A stretch of DNA of 13,141 nucleotides, from contig DATGKD010000099.1 of the NCBI GenBank assembly GCA_035294855.1, positions 1 through 13,141 of the forward strand, in the 5' to 3' direction. Shown piece by piece: positions 1 to 7,052 of the stretch. The position numbers and the translations under genes are program-made. The notes beneath the pieces are model-generated. The model did not search any database. It saw only the letters and a list, made by a program, of their open reading frames with translations, and was not told where the DNA came from. Within the stretch, counting starts at the first letter, position 1. Each line of letters starts with the position of its first letter. The DNA is from DATGKD01 sp035294855 (lineage in GTDB: Bacteria; Actinomycetota; Acidimicrobiia; Acidimicrobiales; UBA8190).

Positions 1-28
1 CGATCGCGACGTTCTGACGGCCTGCCCG

Positions 29-50
29 CCCGGCGGCGATCGCCGTCGGG
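29..50. terminator. strong GC hairpin, possible terminator of an upstream gene
   Basis: A nine-base-pair stem (CCCGGCGGC at 29-37 with GCCGTCGGG at 42-50, one G-U pair) closes a GATC tetraloop. It contains the perfect 12-bp palindrome CGGCGATCGCCG at 34-45. No T-run follows, so if it terminates transcription it is of the tail-less kind proposed for high-GC actinobacteria. A TGA at 15-17 could end an upstream gene, but too little sequence is present to show it. A protein-binding palindrome is the alternative. Confidence 0.3.
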
Positions 51-132
51 ACTTGACGATCCGTTGGGGCCTCGCCGCCCCCGCTCGGCCTCGGCGAGTG
101 CCAAAATGATCCGGGCGGCCGAGGGGGGCGCA

Positions 133-360
133 GTGTCGAGCGTGCTTGCCGGGGTCTGTCCCGAGTGCGGCACATGGACAGCCATGTTCCGAGCGCACCA
201 CGGTGTCTGTCCGTACTGCTACTACACGCGCTCGGCGCCCGAGGATTGCTCGTCAGCGGATTCCCCGGGGAAGGCGGCTGCACCGGTCAGACGGCCTCCG
301 CCCGTTCGGTCGTGGCGAGCGGCGCGCGGCCGGGTGCACATCCTGCCGGGTTGGGTCTGA
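133..360 (+). CDS. small zinc-ribbon-like protein, 75 aa
   Basis: The product carries two CPxC knuckles, Cys9-x2-Cys12 and Cys26-x2-Cys29 (CPECG and CPYCY), spaced like a zinc ribbon or rubredoxin-type knuckle pair. The rest is an Arg/Pro-rich tail ending HILPGWV. The GTG start at 133 is chosen because GAGGGG lies a few bases upstream (121-126) and it sits just before the first cysteine pair. The frame stays open to the window edge, so a longer protein cannot be excluded, but the upstream residues look like random high-GC translation. Function is not recognised. Small proteins of this kind in actinobacteria may bind zinc or nucleic acid, but nothing here says which. The gene stands alone, followed by the ppa leader. 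Confidence 0.5.
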   Translation: MSSVLAGVCPECGTWTAMFRAHHGVCPYCYYTRSAPEDCSSADSPGKAAAPVRRPPPVRSWRAARGRVHILPGWV

Positions 361-375
361 CGCAATGCCCCCGAG

Positions 376-516
376 ACGAGGCTGACCAATCGGGCCCGAG
401 GGACACAAGCATGAAGAGACGGGCCTGACGAGCCTGCCCTGACGAGACGGGCCTGACGAGACGGGCCCCACGGCACGGGCCCCACGGCACGGGCCCGACG
501 GCACGGGCCCGTCGAT
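376..516. repeat. 14-bp tandem repeat array upstream of ppa
   Basis: Seven consecutive 14-bp units run from 419 to 516, with consensus ACGGGCCYSACGRS. The units starting at 461, 475, 489 and 503 are close to identical, and each carries a GGGCCC palindrome. The unit at 433 is diverged. Going upstream, 405-418 (ending TGAAGAG), 391-404 (GGGCCCGAG) and about 376-390 look like progressively decayed copies, so the array may span about ten units. A period of 14 is not a multiple of three, which argues against coding. The last unit ends 23 bases before the ppa start codon, placing the array in the promoter or leader region. Confidence 0.75.
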
Positions 517-539
517 CGGCGGCTCGTAGGATCCGGTTG

Positions 540-1064
540 GTGGAGTTCGAGGTCGTCGTCGAGATCCCGAAGGGGCAGCGCAACAAGTACGAGATGGATC
601 ACGAGACCGGTCGGATCTACCTCGACCGCCTGCTCTTCACCTCGACCCGCTATCCCGCCGACTACGGCTTCATCGACGGGACCTTGGCGCTCGACGGCGA
701 CCCGCTCGACGCCCTCGTGCTCGTGGAGGAGCCCACCTTCCCGGGGTGTGTGGTGCGCGCCCGGGCCCTCGGCATGTTCCGCATGACCGACGAAAAGGGC
801 CCCGACGACAAGGTCATCACCGTTCCGGCCGGCGACCCGCGGCTCGAACACCTACAGGACCTGGACGACCTTCCGGAGTTCGATCGCCTCGAGATCCAGC
901 ACTTCTTCGAGGTCTACAAGGATCTCGAGCCGGGCAAGTCGGTCGAGGGCGCCACCTGGGGAACGCGCGAGGAGGCGGTCGAGGGGATCTTCGAAGCGCG
1001 CCGCCGCTACCGTGACTCGGGCCGCTCCCAACGCGGCCGTGCCGCGCACGCCCCCAACACATAG
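540..1064 (+). CDS. ppa: inorganic pyrophosphatase (family I)
   Basis: This is a soluble cytoplasmic Mg2+-dependent enzyme that hydrolyses pyrophosphate to two phosphates, pulling biosynthetic reactions forward. The 174-aa product opens MEFEVVVEIPKGQRNKYE, matching the start of mycobacterial Ppa. It contains the family signature DGDPLDA at residues 52-58 (acidic metal ligands), DYGFI at 41-45, PAGDPR at 96-101 and YKDLEPGK at 126-133. Length is slightly above the usual ~162 residues because of an Arg-rich tail after residue 155. GTG 540 is chosen over the adjacent in-frame TTG 537 because it reproduces the family N-terminus and leaves TAGGA (527-531) at a workable distance; the ribosome-binding site is weak. 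The 14-bp repeat array lies directly upstream. Confidence 0.95.
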   Translation: MEFEVVVEIPKGQRNKYEMDHETGRIYLDRLLFTSTRYPADYGFIDGTLALDGDPLDALVLVEEPTFPGCVVRARALGMFRMTDEKGPDDKVITVPAGDPRLEHLQDLDDLPEFDRLEIQHFFEVYKDLEPGKSVEGATWGTREEAVEGIFEARRRYRDSGRSQRGRAAHAPNT

Positions 1065-1104
1065 GGACGATGCCCGCCTCTCGTTACGCCGGACGGATCG
1101 TGTC

Positions 1105-2302
1105 GTGGGCATAGGCGAGCAACGCGCCGCGGCACGCATCGGCACGGTGACCGACGCCCGGCGGCTGGCGCGCCGTCGGTTGCCGGGGCCGGTTTGGGAC
1201 TACATCGAGGGGGGCGCCGGCGCGGAGACGACGGCGCAGGCGAACATCGACGCCTTCGCCCAGGTGGAGTTCCGCCCCCGCGTCGCCGCCACTCGGGGAT
1301 CGCCGGCTCCCGACCTGCGCACCACCGTGCTGGGCACCGACGTGTCGATGCCGCTGCTGCTGAGCCCGGTGGGCTTCACCCGGATGATGGATCCGGCGGG
1401 GGACGTCGCCGCCGCCCGAGCCGCCGGAGCGGCGGGGACCGTGGTGAGCCTGAGCACGTTGTCGGGCCACTCGATCGCCGAAGTCGGCGCGGCTGCCTCC
1501 GGCCCGGCCTGGTTCCAGCTGTATCTCCTCGGGGGCCGTGCCGGCGCGGAGCAGCTCGTGGACCGGGCCAAGAGGGCCGGCTACCGGGCGCTGCTCGTCA
1601 CCGTCGACACGCAGGTCCCCGGGAACAGGGAGCGGGATCTGCGACACGGGCTGTCGCCGCCGCTGCGCCTCGACCGCCGCACCGTCACCAAGATGATCCC
1701 CTACGTCGTGCACAAGCCGCGCTGGCTGCTCGACGCCGCCCGCGACCGGTTCCAGCTCGAGCTCGTCAACGCGAGCTCGCTCTCGCTCGACGGCAAGCGC
1801 ATCTCCGCCGCCGACGCGCTGTTCCACTGGATCGCGTCTCCGGCCCGGTGGGAGGACTTCGCGTGGCTGCGTGCGCAGTGGGACGGGCCCATCGCCGCCA
1901 AAGGCGTCCTCACCGGCGACGATGCCCGCCGCGCCATCGACGCCGGCGCGGACGCCGTCATCGTGTCCAACCACGGCGGCCGGCAGCTCGACACGGTGGC
2001 CCCCACGGCGGCCGCCCTCGTGGAGGTGGTCAACGCCGTGGGGGACCGGACCGAAGTTCTCATGGACGGCGGGATCCGGCGCGGCGCCGACGTAGTGAAA
2101 GCGGTCGCCGCTGGGGGCCAAGGCGGCGATGGCCGGTCGCCCGTGGGCCTACGGCCTGGCCGCTGCGGGCCAGTCCGGGGTCGAGCAGGTGCTCAGGCTC
2201 CTTCGCCAGGACATCGACCGGACGATGCGCTTGGCCGGAGCGGCCACGGTCGCGGAGATCGACCGCAGCCTCGTACGGGTCCCGGCCGATTGGGAGCGCT
2301 GA
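1105..2302 (+). pseudogene. FMN-dependent alpha-hydroxy-acid dehydrogenase (LldD-like), frameshifted
   Basis: The gene encodes a TIM-barrel flavoenzyme of the lactate/glycolate/mandelate oxidase family, which oxidises 2-hydroxy acids to 2-keto acids. Counted from GTG 1105, the active-site residues are all present: Tyr33 (WDYIEGGAG), Tyr140 (WFQLY), Lys266 (AAKGV), His290 and Arg293 (SNHGGRQLD), and the FMN-phosphate loop DGGIRRGADVV at 321-331. After residue 335 the original frame yields non-homologous sequence. The next frame carries the expected ending, LGAKAAMAGRPWAYGLAAAG through to PADWER, stopping at TGA 2300-2302. One surplus base near 2107-2117, at G2110 or in the G5 run 2113-2117, explains this; repaired, the protein is about 398 aa, the normal family length. 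It is either a sequencing indel or a recent mutation. GTG 1105 follows GGACGG; 1012 (overlapping ppa) and 1147 are alternatives. Substrate cannot be told. Confidence 0.88.
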
Positions 2303-2339
2303 GCGCCAACTCGAGGCTCTCCTCGCCCGGGAACGCCGT

Positions 2340-3320
2340 CTAACTCGAACGCGGGGCAACCACCCGTGCTATCCACCGTCGCCGCGCCTCGAAGGCGTCT
2401 CGTGACAGAGCGGCCGCGGGCGCGAGGAGTTCGAACCCGTGGTAGCCCCCGGGCCACACGTGCAGTTCCGCGTCACCACCGCACGCCCAGATCGTGGACG
2501 CGAACGCGGCATCCTCGTCCCGGAAGATGTCCGCGCTGCCCACGTCGATGTAGGTGGGCGGCAGACCGGACAGATCGGTCGCTCGGCCCGGCACCTCGTA
2601 GACGGTGACGCGTTCGGTCCCGGCGCGGTCGCCGAGCAGCGCGTGCCAGCCGAAGTCGTTGCTGGCGTGCGTCCACACGATGTCGTCGCCGAACTGGTTC
2701 GCCGACACGGTGGCCATCCGGTCGTCGAGCATCGGGCAACACAGCAAGACGCCGGCCAGCGGGGGCCCTCCGTGGTCCCGCACGCGCAACGCCGTCGCTG
2801 CAGAGAGGCCACCGCCGGCGCTGGTCCCCCCGAGGACGATGCGCGCCGGGTCCACCCCCAGCTCCCCCGCGTGCTCCGCCAGCCAGAGCAACCCCGCGTA
2901 ACAGTCGTCGCCGGGGGCAGGTGCGGGATGCTCGGGGGCGAGCCGGTATTCGATCGACGCCACGACGGCACCGGCCGTCGTGGCCACTTCGAGGGCCTCG
3001 CCGGCGTCGTAGCGCGTGCCGAGCACCATGCCGCCGCCGTGGATCCAGTACAGAGCGGGCGCCGGCGCGTCGTGGCGTTCGGGCGTGAACACCGACAACG
3101 ACATGGGGCCCGCAGGACCGGGGATGGAGACCGTGCGCTCGGTATAGGGCCGGTCGCTGAGCAACGAGTCTCGGCTCGTGAGCTCGTAGCCGCGCGCCGT
3201 CTCCAACGTGTCGGCGTCGACCCGGATGCCGCCCCCCTCGAAGACGCTGGCCGAGATCATCCGCCAGATCCTTCCGGCCTCGGCGTCGAGCTCCGGTGGC
3301 CGTGGGGCCGTGGTGGTCAT
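2340..3320 (-). CDS. alpha/beta hydrolase, hormone-sensitive-lipase family esterase
   Basis: This 326-aa cytoplasmic carboxylesterase-type protein probably cleaves short or medium acyl esters. The HSL-family landmarks are in order: oxyanion-hole HGGG at residues 95-98, YRLAPEHPAPAPGDD at 125-139, nucleophile elbow GTSAGG with Ser167, acid Asp264 (GSADIFRDED) and His294 in GGYHGF. No signal peptide or membrane segment is visible. ATG 3320 is preferred over TTG 3326 because AGGGA lies about seven bases upstream of the ATG and would directly abut the TTG. It follows the small gene at 3330-3563 on the same strand by nine bases, so the two are probably cotranscribed. Its 3' end converges on the hydroxy-acid dehydrogenase gene with only 37 bases between. 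The natural substrate is unknown. Confidence 0.92.
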   Translation of the reverse strand: MTTTAPRPPELDAEAGRIWRMISASVFEGGGIRVDADTLETARGYELTSRDSLLSDRPYTERTVSIPGPAGPMSLSVFTPERHDAPAPALYWIHGGGMVLGTRYDAGEALEVATTAGAVVASIEYRLAPEHPAPAPGDDCYAGLLWLAEHAGELGVDPARIVLGGTSAGGGLSAATALRVRDHGGPPLAGVLLCCPMLDDRMATVSANQFGDDIVWTHASNDFGWHALLGDRAGTERVTVYEVPGRATDLSGLPPTYIDVGSADIFRDEDAAFASTIWACGGDAELHVWPGGYHGFELLAPAAALSRDAFEARRRWIARVVAPRSS

Positions 3321-3329
3321 CGGCAATCC

Positions 3330-3563
3330 CTACCGGTGCTCGGCCAGGTAGCGGCGCCCGGCATCCGAAACGGCGACGAAGCTCCCCCGCCCGTCGTCGT
3401 GGAGGACGCTGATGAGGTGGCGGTCGTTCGCCTCCTCCCACACCGGAAGACGCGGACACGAGGTCCGCCATGCGTCCATCACTTCCGGGTAGGGGCGTGG
3501 ATCCGGCCCGATCCACTCGAGAAGGTCGAGGACGAGCGCGTCCACAGGGTCGGACGTGGCCAT
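3330..3563 (-). CDS. small conserved-looking protein with winged-helix-like end
   Basis: A 77-aa protein from ATG 3563 (MATSDPVDALVLDLLEWIG); ATG 3575 would add four residues, and no clear Shine-Dalgarno separates them. The body reads DLLEWIGPDPRPYPEVMDAW, then CPRLPVWEEANDR, then FVAVSDAGRRYLAEH. The final segment resembles the wing and last helix of winged-helix proteins (the V-S-x-A-G-R-x-Y-L pattern common in MarR/PadR-type proteins), but the protein is too short for a full canonical regulator. It immediately precedes the esterase gene in the same direction. A role as a small DNA-binding or accessory protein is speculative. The open frame extends to 3644 but would overlap the divergent sulfotransferase gene start, so the shorter form is annotated. 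Confidence 0.6.
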   Translation of the reverse strand: MATSDPVDALVLDLLEWIGPDPRPYPEVMDAWRTSCPRLPVWEEANDRHLISVLHDDGRGSFVAVSDAGRRYLAEHR

Positions 3564-3584
3564 GTCGCCGTGCATGTTACTGAG

Positions 3585-3613
3585 GGCACGGTGCTTGAGG
3601 CTCTCGTCGTGCC
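3585..3613. promoter_or_regulatory. inverted repeat in the divergent intergenic region
   Basis: GGCACG (3585-3590) and CGTGCC (3608-3613) form a six-base inverted repeat with a 17-base spacer, in the 70-base gap between the divergent small gene (start 3563) and the sulfotransferase-like gene (start 3634). Placement fits an operator serving both directions, but six-base arms are weak evidence in such GC-rich DNA. No convincing -35/-10 pair was found in the gap. Confidence 0.2.
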
Positions 3614-3633
3614 GACGTGCTTGACTCGCACGC

Positions 3634-4809
3634 GTGAGCGCCAAGCTCCCCCCGCTCGACGACCTCGTCGACCAGGCCTACGCGGCCGCCGGTCTCGGTG
3701 ACCTTGGCGAGCCGGCGTGGCGCGACGGCGCCGAGCGCCTCGTCGACGCGCTGAACGCCGAGGCGCGCCTGAACGACGTGGGCGGCATGATCGCCGGCAA
3801 CGACTTCGCCGGGTACTTCTCCGCCCGCCTGCGCATCGTCGACTGGGTGCACCAGCACCCCGAGATCGCCGAGCGCGACGTGCGTCCGCCGATCGTCGTG
3901 CTCGGCCAGCCCCGTACCGGCACCACGATCCTGTTCGACATCCTCGCCCAGGACCCGGCGAACCGCGCCCCGCTCACGTGGGAGGTGGACCGCCCTTGGC
4001 CGCCCCCGCGCACCGCGACCTACGACACCGATCCCCGCATCGCGGACGTCGACGCCGACCTGGCGAACACCGATCTGCTCATCCCCGGGTTCCGTGCCAT
4101 GCACGACATGGGGGCACGCCTCGCCCAGGAATGCGTGCGCATCACGGGCGGCGACTTCAAGAGCATGATCTTCTCCACCCAGTACCGTGTCCCCAGCTAC
4201 CAGCGGTGGCTGCTCGACGAAGCGGACATGGGTTCGGCGTACCGCTATCACCGCGTGTTCCTGCAGTACCTGCAGTCCGAGCACCCTGGCGAGCGCTGGC
4301 TGATCAAGTCACCCGCCCACCTGTGGGCGCTGCCCGCGCTCATGCGCGAGTACCCCGGTGCGTTGGTCGTACAGACCCATCGCGACCCGCTGCGAGTGGT
4401 CTGCTCGCTCGCCTCGCTGATCGACCTGCTGCGTCGGCTGGCAAGCGACGACGTATCGATCGAAGAGGTCGCCGCGGAGTGGGCGGGCGACATCGTGCTC
4501 GGACTGGACCGGGCGGTCGCCGGCCGGCTGGACGGCACCGTTCCCAAGGACCAGGCCGTGGATGTGCTGTTCAGTGACTTCCTGGCCGATCCCATGGCGG
4601 TGGTGGGCTCGATCTACGACCAGTTCGGCATCGAGCTGACCGCGGAGGCAGAGCGCGCCATGCGCCGGTTCATCGCCGAGAACCCGCAGGAGAAGCACGG
4701 CGGTCACCGCTACACCTTCGCCGACACCGGACTCGACGCCGGCGAGCTCCGTGAGCGCACCCGCACGTACACCGAGCACTTCGGTGTGCCCGACGAAGCA
4801 CTTCCCTGA
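3634..4809 (+). CDS. sulfotransferase family protein
   Basis: This 391-aa protein is of the actinobacterial PAPS-dependent sulfotransferase type (Sulfotransfer_3-like). Such enzymes move sulfate from PAPS to a hydroxyl on a lipid, sterol or small molecule. The 5'-phosphosulfate-binding loop is visible as VLGQPRTGTT at residues 89-98 after a beta strand. RWLIKSPAHLWALP lies at 221-234, and the 3'-phosphate motif THRDPLRVVCSLASL is at 248-262 with Arg250 and Ser258. The N-terminal ~85 residues are helical and precede the fold, as in many mycobacterial members. GTG 3634 is the start; no strong ribosome-binding site is seen, so the transcript may be leaderless or short-leadered. Its TGA overlaps the ATG of the next gene (TGATG, 4807-4811), implying translational coupling. 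Acceptor substrate unknown. Confidence 0.85.
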   Translation: MSAKLPPLDDLVDQAYAAAGLGDLGEPAWRDGAERLVDALNAEARLNDVGGMIAGNDFAGYFSARLRIVDWVHQHPEIAERDVRPPIVVLGQPRTGTTILFDILAQDPANRAPLTWEVDRPWPPPRTATYDTDPRIADVDADLANTDLLIPGFRAMHDMGARLAQECVRITGGDFKSMIFSTQYRVPSYQRWLLDEADMGSAYRYHRVFLQYLQSEHPGERWLIKSPAHLWALPALMREYPGALVVQTHRDPLRVVCSLASLIDLLRRLASDDVSIEEVAAEWAGDIVLGLDRAVAGRLDGTVPKDQAVDVLFSDFLADPMAVVGSIYDQFGIELTAEAERAMRRFIAENPQEKHGGHRYTFADTGLDAGELRERTRTYTEHFGVPDEALP

Positions 4810-5846
4810 TGCGGGCGTGGCGGACGCACCGCTACGGCGAGCCGCTCGAGGTGCTGGCGCTCGACGACGTGCCGATCCCTGAGCCCGATGCGGGCGAGGT
4901 GCGCGTCAAGGTCGCCGGCATCCCGTTGAACCTGAACGACCTCGAGCGCATCACCGGCGGGAACATGATGGTCCGCCCGGAGCTTCCCTACAGCCCCGGC
5001 ATGGAAGTCATGGGCGTCGTCGACGCGTGCGGCGACGGCGCCGACCACTGGATGGGCCGGCGCGTGGTGTCGATCCCCAAGGGCGCGTACGGCGGCTACG
5101 CCGAGTACGCCGTGTGCCCGACGTCGGCCACCTTCGACATGCCCGACGCCATCGGCCTCCCCGACGCCGCCGCGTTGTACTTTCCGTTCCACCTGGCATG
5201 GCTGGGCCTCGTGGACCGCGCCGCGCTCCGGGCCGGTGAGACGGTCCTCGTGCACGCCGCGGCCGGCGGCTCCGGTTCCGCCGCCGTCCAACTCGCCCGC
5301 CACCTGGGAGCGCGGGTGTTGGCCACGGCCGGGTCCGACGACAAGGTCGCGCTGTGCCGTGAGCTCGGCGCCGACGTGGCGGTCAACTACCGCACCGCCG
5401 ATTTCGCGGCGGTGGTGCTGTCCGAGACGGGTGACGAGGGCGTCGACGTCGTCTTCGACAACGTCGGTGAGGCGGTGATGGAGAAGTCGCTGCAGTGCAC
5501 GAGGTACAACGGCCGCTACCTGATGATGGGCTTCGCCTCGAACAAGGCGGTGGCCGACGAGCCGTTCATCGTGCCGCGGCGGGTCGCCCTCGGGAACCTG
5601 AAGATGTGCGGTGTGCTCCTTTCGTACCAAGAGCCCGAGGCGCAAGCGTTCCTCAAGACGGGCATGGGATGGAACTTCCCCTCGAGCGAGCTCGGGGCCC
5701 GCGTCATGGGCGAGATCGTCGAGCTCGTGCTCGCCGGAGCGTTGAAGCCCGTTGTCGGTCGCGTCGTGGGCTTCGACGAGATCCCCGAAGCGATCGACGC
5801 CATGGCGCGTCGCCAGACGGTGGGCCGCACCGTGGCGCTCACGTAG
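4809..5846 (+). CDS. zinc-independent MDR oxidoreductase (quinone reductase-like)
   Basis: A 345-aa medium-chain dehydrogenase/reductase, probably using NADPH to reduce a quinone, enone or enoyl thioester. The N-terminal GroES-like domain lacks the cysteine and histidine zinc ligands of alcohol dehydrogenases (GIPLNLNDLER at 37-47). The cofactor-binding motif HAAAGGSGSAAVQLA is at 149-163, followed by ATAGSDDKVALCRELGAD and DVVFDNVG, the usual Rossmann landmarks of the quinone oxidoreductase branch. The ATG shares its A with the stop codon of the preceding sulfotransferase-like gene, so both are read from one message. The thioesterase starts 12 bases after its stop. The exact substrate cannot be fixed from sequence; crotonyl/enoyl-CoA reductase-like activity is an alternative to quinone reduction. 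Confidence 0.9.
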   Translation: MRAWRTHRYGEPLEVLALDDVPIPEPDAGEVRVKVAGIPLNLNDLERITGGNMMVRPELPYSPGMEVMGVVDACGDGADHWMGRRVVSIPKGAYGGYAEYAVCPTSATFDMPDAIGLPDAAALYFPFHLAWLGLVDRAALRAGETVLVHAAAGGSGSAAVQLARHLGARVLATAGSDDKVALCRELGADVAVNYRTADFAAVVLSETGDEGVDVVFDNVGEAVMEKSLQCTRYNGRYLMMGFASNKAVADEPFIVPRRVALGNLKMCGVLLSYQEPEAQAFLKTGMGWNFPSSELGARVMGEIVELVLAGALKPVVGRVVGFDEIPEAIDAMARRQTVGRTVALT

Positions 5847-5858
5847 TCTCGCTCCGCC

Positions 5859-6518
5859 ATGGACCCCGACTCAGACACAGGCGCCCTCTCGGAGGGGCCG
5901 CCCGAAGCCGACGCGCAGCGGGCCTCCGCCCACGCATTGGCCGCCGAGCTCCGGGCGCTCGTGGCCAGCGTCCTCGACCGCCAGCTGTCGGCCTCCGAAG
6001 CGCACCGGCTGGTCGACGAGCTCGAAGCCCTGCGGACGGGTATCGAAGGCCCGCGCCGCGCGCGCTACTACGAGCTCGAGCTCACCAGTTCGCGCGCCCA
6101 CTCGTTCGTGGACTACAGCCCGGTGTCGGGCCGGGCGAACCCTTTCGGCGTCCCGATGACGATCGAGCGCGCTGTCTGCCCCGACGGGGAGCCCGGTGTG
6201 CGGGCTCGGGTTCGGTTCGGGCACGTGCACGAGGGCCCGCCGCACGGCGTCCACGGCGGAATCGTCGCAGCCGTCTTCGACGACCTTCTCGGTCACGCCC
6301 AGCACATGCACGGCGCCCAGGCGCTCACCGCCACGCTGACCGTGCGCTACCGGAGCGTGACCCCGATCGACGAAGACCTCGAGCTGTACGCGCGCGTCGA
6401 GCGGTCGAAGGGCCGGCGCTGGATCGGCAAGGCGTGGTGCTCGGCGGGCGAGACCGTGACCGCGGAAGCCGAAGCCCTCTTCGTCGGTGTCGACATCGGA
6501 GGCATGGTCAGGTCCTGA
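5859..6518 (+). CDS. hotdog-fold thioesterase (PaaI/4HBT-like)
   Basis: This 219-aa protein has a C-terminal hotdog domain. The active-site helix reads HGVHGGIVAAVFDDLLG (129-145), matching the PaaI/THEM4 pattern in which the HGG turn and an acidic residue in the helix support acyl-CoA thioester hydrolysis. The strand TATLTVRYRSVTPID (157-171) is the next family landmark. The first ~65 residues form an Ala/Glu/Arg-rich, probably helical extension absent from minimal hotdog enzymes. ATG 5859 has no obvious Shine-Dalgarno, so translation may depend on coupling to the upstream oxidoreductase 12 bases away. The stop lies inside the 3' end of the opposite-strand nitroreductase-like gene (11-base overlap). 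Substrate unknown; context suggests acyl-CoA metabolism. Confidence 0.87.
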   Translation: MDPDSDTGALSEGPPEADAQRASAHALAAELRALVASVLDRQLSASEAHRLVDELEALRTGIEGPRRARYYELELTSSRAHSFVDYSPVSGRANPFGVPMTIERAVCPDGEPGVRARVRFGHVHEGPPHGVHGGIVAAVFDDLLGHAQHMHGAQALTATLTVRYRSVTPIDEDLELYARVERSKGRRWIGKAWCSAGETVTAEAEALFVGVDIGGMVRS

Positions 6519-7011
6519 CCGGTTCGAGCCGGACGACGGGGATGCGCCGCTGCACCGTCGACAGGTACCCCTTCCACTGCTTGTTGTGGGCGGCGGCCAT
6601 CGTCACGATCGCCTGGCGCTCCTCGCCGTCGAGCTCCCGAGCGCGCACCGCCGTCCGCCGTCCTCGCCGGAGCACGACCGCCTCGGGATGCGCCTGGAGG
6701 TTGCGCCACCACGCCGGCGGGCTCTCCTGCCCGAAGTTCGAGGCGAGGACCACGAAGCCCTCGCCGTCCGGCATGTACAGCAGGACCACCCGCCGGGCCC
6801 GGCCGGACCGCCGGCCGGTGGTCTCGAGCACGAGGCAGCGCAGTCGGTGGCCCAGGCGCTCCGGGCGCCCGCCCGTCCTGACCAGGACCCACGCGTGGAC
6901 CCGCGTGAACGCGCGGTAGAGCCGGCTGCGGCCCGACAGGGACGAGGGGGACGGGGCGGATCCAGGCACGTCGCTGCACGTTACGGGGGAAAGCGCAGTT
7001 GACACGGCCAT
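6508..7011 (-). CDS. deazaflavin (F420)-dependent nitroreductase family protein
   Basis: This protein of about 167 aa belongs to the Ddn/DUF385 split-barrel family of actinobacteria, whose members use reduced coenzyme F420 to reduce quinones, enones or nitroaromatics. Landmarks: YRAFTRVHAWVLVRTGG (32-48), LETTGRRSGRARRVVLLY (62-79), ASNFGQESPPAWWRNLQAHP (90-109) and WKGYLSTVQRRIPVVRLEP (146-164). ATG 7011 lies only one or two bases from GGGGAG; the in-frame GTG at 7005 has the same GGGGAG at an ideal seven bases and may be the true start. The frame is open to 7128, but the added residues are Pro/Ser-rich filler. It diverges from the small gene at 7053 and converges with the thioesterase gene. 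Confidence 0.88.
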   Translation of the reverse strand: MAVSTALSPVTCSDVPGSAPSPSSLSGRSRLYRAFTRVHAWVLVRTGGRPERLGHRLRCLVLETTGRRSGRARRVVLLYMPDGEGFVVLASNFGQESPPAWWRNLQAHPEAVVLRRGRRTAVRARELDGEERQAIVTMAAAHNKQWKGYLSTVQRRIPVVRLEPVRT

Positions 7012-7037
7012 TCTCCCCGGGGAAGGCTGCTCCCTCG

Positions 7038-7051
7038 TGACAGGAGTGTCA
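7038..7051. promoter_or_regulatory. TGACA-N4-TGTCA dyad over the ribosome-binding site
   Basis: TGACA (7038-7042) and TGTCA (7047-7051) form a perfect five-base inverted repeat around GGAG. The dyad encloses the AGGAG ribosome-binding site (7042-7046) of the gene starting at ATG 7053. Another copy of the half-site, inside TTGACAC, lies at 6999-7005 within the first codons of the divergent gene. As DNA this could be a repressor operator; as RNA a small hairpin that hides the Shine-Dalgarno. The nearby palindrome TCCCCGGGGA at 7014-7023 lies in the same divergent spacer. Confidence 0.35.
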
Positions 7052-7052
7052 T

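Noticed and set aside
3..17. Possible last codons (IATF then TGA) of a gene upstream of the window
   Set aside because: Five codons are too few to distinguish coding from chance, although the following hairpin would suit a gene end.
53..58. TTGACG as promoter -35 for the zinc-ribbon-like gene
   Set aside because: No -10 element at suitable spacing; the only AT-rich candidate (CAAAAT, 102-107) is 43 bases away.
222..851. Long minus-strand frame with repeated Gly-Pro-Ser-Arg text
   Set aside because: It is the translation of the 14-bp repeat array plus the antisense of ppa; the conserved gene on the plus strand explains the open frame.
1012..1104. Upstream GTG 1012 as start of the hydroxy-acid dehydrogenase, overlapping ppa by 53 bases
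   Set aside because: The added 31 residues are Arg/Pro-rich with no family similarity, and GTG 1105 has a plausible ribosome-binding site outside ppa.
6999..7004. Perfect TTGACA as a -35 box for the gene at 7053
   Set aside because: No -10-like hexamer lies 16-19 bases downstream (the region is CCCCGGGGAAGG), and the hexamer is inside the divergent coding region.
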